Below are positions 38,207 to 49,857 of a DNA stretch of 64,000 bases, piece by piece; positions within the stretch are counted from its first letter, which is position 1; each line of letters opens with the position of its first letter. This stretch comes from Fragilariopsis cylindrus CCMP1102 (taxonomy: Eukaryota > Bacillariophyta > Bacillariophyceae > Bacillariales > Bacillariaceae): NCBI GenBank assembly GCA_900095095.1, contig FMBT01000455.1:1-64000 (forward strand), written 5' to 3'. The translations under genes and the position numbers were made by a program. The notes beneath the pieces were generated by a model. That model saw nothing but the letters and a program-made list of their open reading frames with translations. It was not told the DNA's origin and did no database searches.

Positions 38207-38613
38207 CTTGATACTACTGTTACTAGAGAGGGTTCAAAATGTTGTTTCAGCATACACGCATTATATTTATGAGAATGAACGTACAGTAAATAATTGATTG
38301 ACAAGAGACGAAATGTGGTTTTTACTAACTCTGTCCACGCAATAAATGGGAAAAATACGGATCGACCGTTGAAATCAGTAACAGTAATATAGGCTACTAG
38401 TATGTGATAATCCTTGAACAAGATATTTCAAATTAAACAGTTCTTTTTCTGTAGGCATATGTGTTTGAATACTTAAGGAAAATGCTTTATCTAGGAATTT
38501 TCTTTGGTCCTCAACGGTTTTAATCACGCGATTGCGTGTTTTTGTCGCGTTATTAACTATCATGCATAACCCAAGCAAAAGCGAAGCAAAAGCAAAAATC
38601 ATCAAAAATTAAA

Positions 38614-39713
38614 ATGGCAAACTTTGATACTACTTCACCTGTAATGGTAACTGGCTCAACAGGATACGTTGCAGGCGTACTCTGTAAGGAGCTCCTCAAA
38701 GCAGGACTGACGGTTCATTTGTCCTGTGAGAGAGATCCTACAAACGAATCGAAGATCCAACATTTAAAGGATATAGAGGCTAACTCCGACGGTACACTAA
38801 GATTCTTTAGAGCTGATTTGTTGGATGATGGTTCATACCTTGAATCTATGAAAGATTGCTCAACCGTATTTGATTCGGCATCACCATTTAGTATGAGTGT
38901 ACCAAAAGGGAAAGAAATAGAAATACTATTAGATCCAGCAATTAAAGGAACAAAAAATGTTCTTCAAAGTGCAAAGGAAACTCCAACAGTAAAGCGTGTT
39001 GTATTGACATCGAGTATAGCCGCAGTTGCTGCTGATGGTACTGACAGAAAGGAATCTTTCCAAAAGACTAGTAAAATGTGTAATGAAGATAGTTGGAACG
39101 AAACGGCAAGTGTAGATTATAGCCCGTACGGGTATTCAAAAACGTTAGCAGAAAAAGCTGCATGGGAATTCGTCAAAGATAAGGACTGTAATTACGAGTT
39201 AATTGTTATCAATCCGGGTTTTGTGATGGGTCCAGGTATTATGGTCCATCCTACATCTGAATCATATCAATTTGTTCAACGATTAGGCAATGGTGTTATG
39301 AAATATGGCTGCCCAAATACTGGAATTGTGGCCGTAGATGTACGTGATGTAGCAAAAGCACATTTTAATGCTGGCTTTACGGAAAATGTTAATGGTAGAT
39401 ACCTTGTTGTTGGTCACAATACTAATATAATGGGAATTGCAGCTGCATTGAGTGAAATTTCTCGGAATATCCTTTCCCCAAAAATTCATTCCCCAAGTGG
39501 ATACTTTGGTTGATCGCACCATTAATTGGCATGACCCGTACTTATGTATGGCGTGCTGTTAATGTTGAAGCAGGAATGGATAATTCCAAAAGTATTAGGG
39601 GTTTAAACATGGAATACAAACCATTGAATGTCACTATGCAAGATATGTTTATACAAATGGTTGATGATGGTTTCGTGAATGATCCTACTATTGCTGTTAA
39701 AAAGGAAGAATAG
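38614..39713 (+). CDS. NAD(P)-dependent epimerase / dihydroflavonol-4-reductase-like
   Basis: An extended-SDR oxidoreductase. ATG 38,614. The Rossmann nucleotide-binding motif VTGSTGYVAG is at residues 12-21, followed by LTSSIAAV and the catalytic YxxxK as YGYSK in SPYGYSKTLAEKAAWEF. INPGFVMGP and DVRDVAKAHF are typical of DFR/CCR-like members. The substrate cannot be told. The frame stops at 39,513, but one missing A near 39,493 (AA for AAA) explains it: restored reading gives SPKWILWLIAPLIGMTR and runs to 39,713 (about 366 residues, normal for the family). Likely cytosolic; no targeting peptide. Confidence 0.85.
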
Positions 39714-40056
39714 AATGATTATAAATTTTACTTAAATGTATGTAAAATGAGGATAGCATTGTTGATAGAATGCGAGAGACGGAGAAAGGAAGGAAGGAAT
39801 GAGAAATAATCCCCGCCTCGCGTATCCATGTAGTATACATTTACTGCATCTGATTTGTGTAAAACTCATTATATATAACATTCTACTTCTTGTTTTATGT
39901 GGTACATATCATTATAACATCGAAATCATGACGTTGTTGTTGAAGATTCGGGTGCAACAGCGAATAGAGCGAGAGAAAACACTGCATATATTCTCGCCCG
40001 GTCAAACACTCTCCTACTGTGACTGTCATATTCACTGTTAATATCAAAGTCATCTT

Positions 40057-42288
40057 TCATTTCGTAAACTTAATCTGTTTTTTAACACCACGAGGATAAT
40101 ATTCACGTTTACGTTTATACCGTACTGTTTGTCCAGATGCAAAGACTGGTCCATTTCGTAATAAATGATAAACAACATCATATCGTATTTCTTTTCTAAA
40201 AGTATCTTCATCACGTATATCACTATCTTGATTACATGTTCGATACGATTTACGGAATGCTTTAAAAATTGCCAGTGGCCAAACTGAAAGAGGAATTGTT
40301 TCTGGTCGTTGTCGTACTCCTCCTCCTTCTCCTTGATTGGTTGTCGTTGCCAATGCCGATGCACCCATCTCTTCAGAATTCCCTAAAGGATTTCTTCCAT
40401 CTTCACTTCTAGTACTATCAGCAGCAACAGCACCGGGAATAGTAGTAATACGTGTACCACCACCACCACCACGAATTCCACCACCCCCTGTCATTGAAAA
40501 TGCATTGGTAGAATTCATTGAAAGTAAATATTCAATCTTGTTTATCTTTTTCCTTTGATCACTTGGAAGTAATATCATACGCTTGTTGTGTATGTGTGTA
40601 ATTGAAGGACTGTTTTCTCTAAACGAAACAACACCATCTTTACCCGTACATGAACCATAACAAAACACTTTCATTATACCCACCGTCGGATAAAGTTTTT
40701 CCAAAAAGTATATAACACTATCTAATTCTTCATTATTCACTTGAATTCTTGTACCTGATAATTTGATTGTTTTTAAATTCGTTGCCATTGTTGGCACCAC
40801 TGGAACATAGTTATGTGGTGGTGGTGGTGGTGGTGATAACTGCAATACGTCCATAAATGAATTAATTTCAGGATTATCATTTATGATCAGAGTATGTAAA
40901 CTAGGAAATCTATTACCAACTAACATACGAAATAAAATAGTACTTAAATCTTTATTTGTCAAACGTGAACCACTAAATGTTAAACACTGTAATGACAAAC
41001 GGAATTGAAATTCGTATTCTAATACTTGTAACGGTACTACCGGCTGCTGCTGTTGCTGCTGCTCGTTCGATGGTACTATTACATTGTTGTTGTTGTTGTT
41101 GTTGTCATTCATCGACGATGACGATGCCACCAACGACACTTCTGTTGTTGTTGTTGTTGCTGGTGCTGAAACAACAACTGATGCTAAAGACAATTCATCT
41201 ATCCAACGATGACCTAAATTAATTGTATTATTATTTGATTTATCCCATCTCATTAATGATATACGTTTCAAATTGGATAAATTACGAAATTTAATTGGTG
41301 TTAAATCTTCACAATCAGTAATCTTTAATTCCATCAAATTATGTAATCTATTATTATTCTTATTGGTGTTAATGGCAGTAGTACTATTACCTAATCCTAG
41401 TCCTAATAATGACAAATCAATATTTCGACAACCATCTAATTGAAGACGTACTAAACAATTTAAATAATTCATTGATTTTGGTAACCGACCAGTACAACGA
41501 TATAATTCCATTATTTGCAATTGATCCAGAATAGCAATATCTTTTGTCATTCTCCACATTGGTCTTGGACCCAAAATTCTTGGTGGTAATTGCAATTGTT
41601 CAAGATGATCATGATGATCATGATTGCGATTATTTGCATTATTTCTATTTCTATTTGCTGCAGCTGCATTCCGAAATGCTAATATCAATTGAAGACGTTC
41701 ATAAAAGGTATTATCAATAATTTTCAGATGTGTAATACGTCGACTACTAATACTCCTACTCCTACTACTACCATCTACTACGAAATCGCCATCGCCGTCA
41801 CCATCACCAGTAGGATTAGTATTCGTATTAGTATTTGTTAATGATTTTTCATAACATTGTTGTGGTCCTGATGGATAGGATCTCCATTTCGAACGATCTA
41901 TTAATTTTAATAAGACACTCTCTTCCATTCGTTGTATTTGTTGGATGGTTGGTAGTCGTTTTGGATAATGTAGTTCCATATAGGGATGATGTAATACTGC
42001 TAATAATGGTTGTAACTCAGCAGCAGCAGCAGCAGGTTGAGGAGTAGTAACTTTTAACTTCTTCTTCTTCTTCGCCTGCAAATGAGAAGGAAAAGAAGTT
42101 TTTTTCTTCGTCTCTGTTGCTGCTGCAGCTAAAGGAGATACATTCTTCTTGTTCTTGTTCTTGCTATTGCCTTTGTTATGTTTTGCTGTTCCATTTCTCT
42201 CACCATTCTTCCCATTCCCATTCTCATTCTCATCATCATCATCAATCTTTCGATTTCTTATAGATCGACGTAATAGTAGTGGCGCCAT
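40057..42288 (-). CDS. Leucine-rich-repeat protein, diatom type
   Basis: 743 residues in one exon from ATG 42,288. N-terminal 90 residues are basic and low complexity (KKKKKLKV, Asn/Lys-rich). LRR-like units follow from about residue 180: ITHLKIIDNTFYERLQ, LDQLQIMELYRCTGRLP, LNCLVRLQLDGCRNIDL, LMELKITDCEDL, FRNLSNLKRISLMRW, LQCLTFSGSRLTNKDL and LKTIKLSGTRIQVNN. Asn, Gln and Thr runs are inserted between them. The C-terminus (VWPLAIFKAFRK, YDVVYHLLRNGPVFA) is a block I have seen described with diatom LRR-type proteins, not in plants or animals. No signal peptide or transmembrane segment. Partner unknown. The leucine spacing is irregular, so the number of repeats is uncertain. Confidence 0.75.
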   Translation of the reverse strand: MAPLLLRRSIRNRKIDDDDENENGNGKNGERNGTAKHNKGNSKNKNKKNVSPLAAAATETKKKTSFPSHLQAKKKKKLKVTTPQPAAAAAELQPLLAVLHHPYMELHYPKRLPTIQQIQRMEESVLLKLIDRSKWRSYPSGPQQCYEKSLTNTNTNTNPTGDGDGDGDFVVDGSSRSRSISSRRITHLKIIDNTFYERLQLILAFRNAAAANRNRNNANNRNHDHHDHLEQLQLPPRILGPRPMWRMTKDIAILDQLQIMELYRCTGRLPKSMNYLNCLVRLQLDGCRNIDLSLLGLGLGNSTTAINTNKNNNRLHNLMELKITDCEDLTPIKFRNLSNLKRISLMRWDKSNNNTINLGHRWIDELSLASVVVSAPATTTTTEVSLVASSSSMNDNNNNNNNVIVPSNEQQQQQQPVVPLQVLEYEFQFRLSLQCLTFSGSRLTNKDLSTILFRMLVGNRFPSLHTLIINDNPEINSFMDVLQLSPPPPPPHNYVPVVPTMATNLKTIKLSGTRIQVNNEELDSVIYFLEKLYPTVGIMKVFCYGSCTGKDGVVSFRENSPSITHIHNKRMILLPSDQRKKINKIEYLLSMNSTNAFSMTGGGGIRGGGGGTRITTIPGAVAADSTRSEDGRNPLGNSEEMGASALATTTNQGEGGGVRQRPETIPLSVWPLAIFKAFRKSYRTCNQDSDIRDEDTFRKEIRYDVVYHLLRNGPVFASGQTVRYKRKREYYPRGVKKQIKFTK

Positions 42289-44273
42289 ATCGTAGGTATA
42301 GCGTGTGATGTGATGTAATGGAAGCTCGTTTCGTTTCGTTTTGTGTTTCGTATCGTTTATAATGACAGAGATGTGAGTTTGTTTGTTGTCCCGTCGAGGA
42401 AAGAAAGAAAGAAAGCAATAAGAAGAGTACCTATCTGCTCTTTGATACTGCTCGTATTGTGTTTATCTTATATCTCGAGTTGTGTTGTGTTTTACTTTGT
42501 ATCAAGATTGATTTTATGATGAATTTATTTTTGTTTGGTTGGTCGTTGGTTGTTGGTTGTTGGTTGTTGCTTCTTTTAGAGTAACTCTTTCTTTGTGTGG
42601 TTTGGAAAACAAATGAAAAGAAGTAGGGAAAAGAAAGAAATAGAGAAAAAAATATTGAGAGAGAGGAAGAGAGAGAGAGAAGAGAGGATTTGCATTGCGT
42701 TAACTGCCTACTAGCCTAGAAAATAGCTAGTACGCACCGTACGTTGTAGTTCAATTAATTGATGTTTCAATTGAGTTTTGAATTTGAATTTGAATTGGAT
42801 TCCGTGTGTAACAGACTGAACTGAACTTAGAATAGAAACTATGCGTTGGTATGGTCGTAAGCGAACACGAATAAAAATGCCTCATCACTTTACCTACCGT
42901 ATGTACTGTATGTAACAAACTAAGCTCGAGGAATACATGTATGTTGTACGATATATAAGGATTTGACTTGACTTATTTACCTAAAGTACTTACAGTATTC
43001 TGTATTGTTTTTTGTGACATTCGATTCGATTCGATTCTATTCTATTCTAAAGTTTTAATACCGTAAGAAAGAACAGTTTTCTTTTCTTTTCTTAAGCTAC
43101 TAAGAAAGAAAGAAAGAAAGAATAATTAAAAGTCAAGAATAGAGGTCGACTCGACTCGACTCTTCAATACTAGTAGGTGCGAACACTCCATCCATCAGCA
43201 AAGAAGGGATGAGAGATAACTGTACTGTACTGTATGCCGTGTGGTGTGGAGTACGTGCGGAGTCCATGGAATACTGTACTGTAGGCTATAGATACAGTAT
43301 TTATTTTCCATCAAAGAAACGACATACTGCCCAGGAAGCGAAGATGAAGATTTTTTAATAACACGAAACGCTTCACACTTGATGTTCGAATCTCATGTGT
43401 ATCGATCGTATAAATGGGCTGATGTTTGATTCATTGATTGATTGTGGTTGCGTTTGTTTATGATGGCACACACATGAAAGACATCATTTTTTGGGGGTTC
43501 GCGCATACATCTTTATATTTTGAGCAGATTGCTGCTGAGTGAGTCGACACTCCGATTGATTTAATCCAATTTTACTTATGCCCAAATCAAACGTACTGTA
43601 TGTGATGTAAAAAATAATTGGTTACGCGTCGTGACATGACATTAAAATTGTGGATAACGAACTCTACGTACAGGCTATCACTCTAGCTAACTTGGAACCT
43701 GGACGTCACACACTAAGATCAAAATTCTATACACTTCGTCTACACTGGTGTTTCGATCATGGCTTAAGCCAAATGAGATGATAGAGATTATCATCATCAG
43801 TACACAGTTACAGAAGGCCTGATTATCTCACACTAAGCCTCTACAATCAATGCCTTTTACGATTAACAGAAAGCTCTCCGTGGGCTGGTACTACCAGAAA
43901 GAAAGTAATATATAGTTCGGGTTAAATCTAACCATGTATCTGATTAGAAACAAAGTCATCTAAATACAGATGTCTTCTATGTCAATGCTCGCTAAACTAG
44001 TGATATTCTAATGAATGTGCATATGTCGTTTATTGAGAAATATCACCAGTGGCAGGTAATACATATTATGTTATAGACCCTCTTATCTTGTCCATACTAA
44101 GAAATTTCAGATAGGTATAACAAACAACATTAAAGTGGAAATAAAAACCAAAATGGTCCCAGAGTAAAAATAATAGTTACATTTATTTAAATAACGAGTG
44201 GAAGAAGAAAATATCTTCGGATGTGGTTGCAGGATAAGACGCTTCTGATGCTGCAGCAGCAGCAGATACTGGT
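42289..44273. other. 2-kb gene-free region with simple repeats
   Basis: Contains GA-rich (42,600-42,690), TTGGTTG-type (42,537-42,568), GATTC-type (about 43,020-43,045) and AAAG-type (43,082-43,120) simple repeats. It is the 5' flank of the LRR gene and the 3' flank of the large secreted protein. I see no coding frame worth calling. Confidence 0.5.
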
Positions 44274-47200
44274 TTATATAGAAGGTGATAAGCTCGGTGC
44301 ATTACTCATACTAGGTATATCACTGGGTGCAATACTCATAGAAGGTACAAAGCTTATGCTGGGTTCAGTACTGGGTGCAATACTCAATGTGGGTACAAAG
44401 CTTATACTGGGTTGAACACTGGGAGATGCACTCGGTTCGGCACTAGGGATGGAGCTTGGTGAATCACTGGGTTCATCACTCGGTGCAGTACTTGTGGTGG
44501 GTACAAAGCTTATGCTGGGTGCAATACTGGGTGCTAAACTTGGTGCTACACTAGGGACGGAACTTGCTGATGATGTTGGCGGTAACGTGGCAGTAGGTGA
44601 TGCAGTAGAAGGTGATGTGCTTGGTACATTACTCATGCTAGGTATATCACTGGGTGCAATACTCAAGGAAGGCACGAAGCTTATGCTGGGTTCATTACTT
44701 GGTGCAATACTCAATGTTGGTACAAAGCTTATGCTAGGTTGATCACTGGGAGATGCACTCGGTACATCACTAGGGACGGAACTTGGTGAATTACTGGGTT
44801 CATCACTAGGTGCAGTACTTGTGCTGGGTACAAAACTTATGCTGGGTGCAATACTGGGAGATAAACTTGGTTCTATAGAAGGGACAGAACTTGCTGATGA
44901 TGTTGGTTGTAATGAAGTGGTAGGCGATGCAGTAGAAGGTGGTGTGCTTGGTACATTACTCATGCTAGGTACATCACTAGGTGCAATACTCATTGTAGGA
45001 ATAAAGCTTATGCTGGGTTCATTACTGGGTGCAATACTCAATGTGGGTACAACGCTTATGCTGGGTTGATCACTGGGGGATGTACTTGGTACATCACTAG
45101 GAAGACCACTAGGAACATCACTCGGCTCATCACTAGGTGCAGTACTTGTGCTGGGTACAAAACTTATGCTGGGTGAATTACTGGGGGATAAACTTGGTTC
45201 TATAGAAGGGACGGAACTTGCTGATGATGTTGGTTGTAATGAAGTAGTAGGTGATGCAGTAGAAGGTGATGCGCTCGGTAGATTACTCATACTAGGTACA
45301 TGACTAGGTGCAATACTCATTGTAGGTATAAAGCTTATGCTTGGTTCAGTACTGGGTGCAATACTTGTCGTCGGTACAAAGCTTACACTGGGTTGATCAC
45401 TGGGAGATCTACTCGGTACGTCACTAGGAAGAGCACTAGGAACATCGCTTGGTTCCTCACTCGGCCCAGTACTTGAGGTGGGTATAAAGCTTATACTGGG
45501 TGCATTACTGGGTGCTAAACTTGGTGCTAAACTAGGGACAGAACTTGCTGATGATGTTGGTTGTAATGAAGTGGTAGGTGATAAAGTAGTAGGTAATGAG
45601 CTTGGTACATTACTCATGCTAGGCACATCACTAGGTGCAACACTCAAACTCGGTACAAAGCTTATGCTGGGTTCATTACTAGGTGCAATACTTGTCGTCG
45701 GTACAAAGCTTACACTGGGTTGATCGCTGGGGGATGTACTCGGTACATCACTAGGAAGACCACTGGGAACATCGCTTGGTTCATCACTGGGTGCAGTGCT
45801 TGTGGTTGGTACAAAGCTTATGCTGGGTGCAATACTGGGAGATATACTTGGTCTTTCACTGGGTGCATTACTTGCTGCTGCGCTTGGTGCGGAACTAGGA
45901 ACATCACTAGGAACATCACTTGGTTCATCACTAGGTGCAGTACTCGTTGTTGGTACAAAGCTTATACTAGGTGTAATACTGGGGAATAAACTTGGTGTTA
46001 AACTAGGGACGGTACTTGCTGATACTGTCGGTTGTGATGACGTAGTAGGTGATAAAGTGGTTGGTGATGCGCTTGGTGCATTACTGATGCTAGGTACATC
46101 ACTGGGTGCAATACTCATTGTAGGTATAAAGCTTATGCTGGGTTGATCGCTGGGTGCAATACTCATGGTGGGTACAAAGCTTACACTGGGTTGATTACTG
46201 GGGGATGCACTCGGAATATCACTAGGAATATCACTAGGAACATCGCTTGGTTCATCACTGGGCGCAGTACTAAGTGTTGGTACAAAGCTAATGCTGGGTG
46301 CAATACTGGGTGATATAGTTGGTGTTACACTGGGTACATCACTCGGTGCAATACTCATGGTAGGTATAAAGCTTATGCTGGGTTGATCGCTGGGTGCAAT
46401 ACTCATGGTGGGTACAAAGCTTACACTGGGTTGATCACTGGGGATGCACTGGGTACATCACTAGGAACATCACTAGGAACATCACTTGGTTGATCACTGG
46501 GTGCAATACTAATTGTTGGTACAAAGCTTATGCTGGGTGCAATACTGGGAGATATACTTGGTCTTTCACTAGGTGCATTACTTGCAGCTCCGCTTGGCGC
46601 AGAACTTGGCAAAGCAGATACTGTTGGACTAACTGATGGCATATTAGTAGGATTGGAACTATCTGATGGTACACTGCTAGGATATGAACTGATTGATGGC
46701 TGATCACTAGGTGCAACACTCAAAGTCGGTACAAAGCTTATACTGGGTTGATCACTGGGTGCAATACTCGACGTTGGTACAAAGCTTACACTGGGTTGAT
46801 CACTGGGAGATACACTTGGTACAGTACTAGGGACATCACTTGGTGATGTACTGGGTACATCAGATGGTGTAGTACTCGGTTCTAAACTAGGAGCGGAACT
46901 TACGCTGGGTTCATTACTGGGTGCAGCACTCGTTGTTGGCACACTACTTGAACTAGGAGATAAACTTACGGAAGTTGGTGAATTCGATAATGTTAATGTC
47001 GGTGCAAATGTAGTAGTAGGTGATGTGCTGGTGCAGCACTTGTGGTGGGTGCAGCACTGGGTACAAGACTTGCGGTTGGTACAAAACTTATACTGGGTTG
47101 ATCACTGGGTGCAATGCTCAGGGTCGGTACGAAGCTTATACTGGGTGATCACTGGGGGATGCACTCGGAATCACTAGGAGATTCACTTGGTGATCACTTG

Positions 47201-49857
47201 GTTCATCACTAGGTGCAGTACTAATTGTAGGGACATCACTTGGTGAATCACTTGGTGAATCACTTGGAGATGCACTTGGTTCAACACTAGGGACAGAACT
47301 TGGTGAAACACTTGGTTCCCCACTAGGTGCAGTACTAAGTGTAGGGACATCACTTGGTTCATCACTTGGAGATGAACTTGGAGATGAACTTGGTTCAACA
47401 CTAGGGACGGAACTTGGTAAATCACTAGGGTCATCACTTGGAGATGAACTTGGTTCAACACTAGGGACGGAACTTGGTGTCTTCGTACTAGTTGGATTTT
47501 CTGAAACCGTTGGACTCGCTGTAATCGTTGGTTCATTTGTTGGATTCTTCGTACTAGTTGGATTCTCTGAAACTGTCGGACTCGCTGTAATTGTTGGTTC
47601 ATTTGTTGGATTCCCCGTACTAGTTGGATTCTCTGAAACTGTCGGACTCGCTGTAATTGTTGGTTCATTTGTTGGACTCTCCGTACTCGTTGGATATGCT
47701 GAAACCGTCGGACTCGCTGTAATTGTTGGTTCATTTGTTGGATTCCCCGTACTAGTTGGATTCTCTGAAACTGTCGGACTCGCTGTAATTGTTGGTTCAT
47801 TTGTTGGACTCTCCGTACTTGTTGGATACGCTGAAACCGTCGGACTCGCTGTAATCGTTGGTTTATTCGTTGGACTCTTTGTACTAGTTGGATTCTCTGA
47901 AACTGTCGGACTCGCTGTAATCGTTGGTTCATTTGTTGGACTCTCCGTACTAGTTGGATACGCTGAAACCGTCGGACTCGCTGTAATCGTTGGTTTATTC
48001 GTTGGACTCTCCGAAATCGACGGACTTTCCGTACTAGTTGGACTTTCCGTAATCGTTGGTTTATTCGTTGGACTCTCCGTACTAGTTGGACTCTCTGAAA
48101 CCGTCGGACTCGCTGTAATCGTTGGTTTATTCGTTGGACTCTTTGTACTAGTTGGACTTTCTGAAACCGTCGGACTTGCCGTAATGGTTGGTTCATTCGT
48201 TGGACTGTCCGAAGTCGATGGACTTTCTGTACTAGTTGGACTGTCCGTAAGCGTTGGTGATGCTGTAACCGTTGGTGATGCTGTTGTTGGTGAATCAGTT
48301 CTTTTGCATCTGCTTTTGCATGTCGCTGGACAAAAGAATCTAACTTTTCTATTTGTACCAGGTTGTTCCTTTTTACATCTCTTGTAAGGTTTTACTGCTA
48401 CGTATGAATCACATGTTTTACCCCCTTCATCGCCATTGTATGGTCCCATACCCGCACTGAATTGTCCTGAGACACTGAATTTTCCTGTTTGATTGCCTAG
48501 GAATACGAATGAATCTGAATTTTCACATGGACCCCGAAATGCTGTTGGTGATGATGTTATTGTTGGTGATGATGTTGGTGTTTTAGTTCTTTTGCATCTT
48601 CTCTTGCATATTGTTGGACAAAAATATTTTAATTTTTTATCAGTACCAGGTTGTATCTTTTTACATCTCTTTACAGGTTTTTTTGCTACGTATGAATCAC
48701 ATGTTCTATCACCCTCTTCGCCATTGTATGGTACATTTGCACCCACACTGAAATTTCCTGTTTGATTGCCTTGAAATACGAATGAATCTAAATCTTCACA
48801 CTTACCCCGAAATGCTGTTGGTGATGATGATACTGTTGGTGACGATGTTGGTGTTTTAGTTGTTTTGCAACCTCTCTTGCATATTGTTGGACAAAAGAAT
48901 TTTAATTTTCTACCAGTACCAGATTGTTTCTTTTTACATCTCTTTACAGGTTTTTTTGCTACGTATGAATCACATGTTCTATCACCCTCTTCGCCATTAT
49001 ATTGTCCCTTGCCAAATCGTCCTGTTTGATCCTCTTGATATACAAATGAATCTAAATCTTCACACTTACCCCGAAATGCTGTTGGTGATGATGTTACTGT
49101 TGGTGATGATGTTGGTGGATTAGTAGGAGTGCCAGTAGGAGTGCCAGTAGGAGTGCCAGTAGGAGTGTCGTTGTCATTGTCACTTGGAGTAGGAGCAGTC
49201 AATTCAGTCAATCCAGTGGGTAAAGCACTGACAGAAGGTGCAGGTGATGGTGTTTGACTCTTACTTTCTTTACTACTCTTACTTGATTTCGACGATTTCG
49301 ACGATTTTGATGATTTACTTGATTTTTGATATGTGCTAAATGTATCACCAAGTCCTAAACTTTTGTCTTTTTTTAATCTACGACGAATATTGTTCTCGTT
49401 ACTTTCATCATAATGATCGCTCACACCGACTACGGAAGCGGAAGCGGCAGTCTTGTCAGCGGAGGAGTGTAGTATCCGGAAACGAAGATTCTTTTGTCGA
49501 TGTCGATAGTGTATGGTATTATATTGAATTGAAGTGAATTGTATTGGATTGTATTGCATTGTATGGTATTGTATCGTAGTGTGTATTGTATTGTGTTGTA
49601 TCACCGTGTGTGGAAAGATAGAAAGAGAGATGCAGAATGAACGAGAAAATAGATCAAATTAGTTTCGTTCGTTGGAACATCACACCACATCACATCACAT
49701 CACATCACATCATCACATTACATATCGCGTTCGTTATCAAGAAATCGATATAGAGTTACGGTAGAGGATCTTTTTTGCTTACCCTTTTCGCCTCGACGCA
49801 TGAAGAATGATGTGTCATTAACAACAACGGTATGACAAAGAAGATGGATGCGTTCAT
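44274..49857 (-). CDS. Giant secreted Ser/Pro/Thr-repeat protein with three ShK-like cysteine modules
   Basis: Exon 1 (49,857-49,783) encodes MNASIFFVIPLLLMTH then HSSCVEAKR, a clear signal peptide, and ends at GTAAGC. Exon 2 probably starts at 49,490. Order: RRLKKDKS and an (SSK)n patch; three six-Cys modules (about 49,080-48,865, 48,820-48,595, 48,545-48,295) of pattern CEDLDSFVxQ, CDSYVAKKPVKRCKK, FFCPTICKRGCK; TESPTNKPTITASPTV repeats (48.3-47.5 kb); then PSDEPSDVPS repeats with SISFVPT blocks in units near 117 residues, five full plus one partial. About 1,850 residues, probably an O-glycosylated wall or mucilage protein (inference). At least four indels (near 46,440, 47,000-47,050, 47,145, 47,190) break the repeat region. 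Another frame continues past 44,274 (SAAAAASEASYPATT) to about 44,192. Confidence 0.75.
49680..49715 (+). repeat. (CACAT)n microsatellite
   Basis: Imperfect pentamer repeat inside the proposed first intron of the secreted repeat protein gene. Confidence 0.8.

Noticed and set aside
39511-39513. TGA in the DFR-like gene as a third selenocysteine codon
   Set aside because: The reading frame changes before the TGA; a single missing A explains the break and the family has no Sec site there.
43380-43410. GTTCGAATC sequence resembling a tRNA T-arm
   Set aside because: No acceptor, D or anticodon arm could be paired around it.
44221-46636. Plus-strand Gly/Leu-rich frames (LGAILGAKLG-type)
   Set aside because: They are the antisense reading of the PSDxPS repeats; the minus strand has the signal peptide and Cys modules.
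47183-48196. 337-residue Gln/Arg/Val-rich frame on the minus strand
   Set aside because: Alternate frame of the TESPTNKPT repeats within the same gene.
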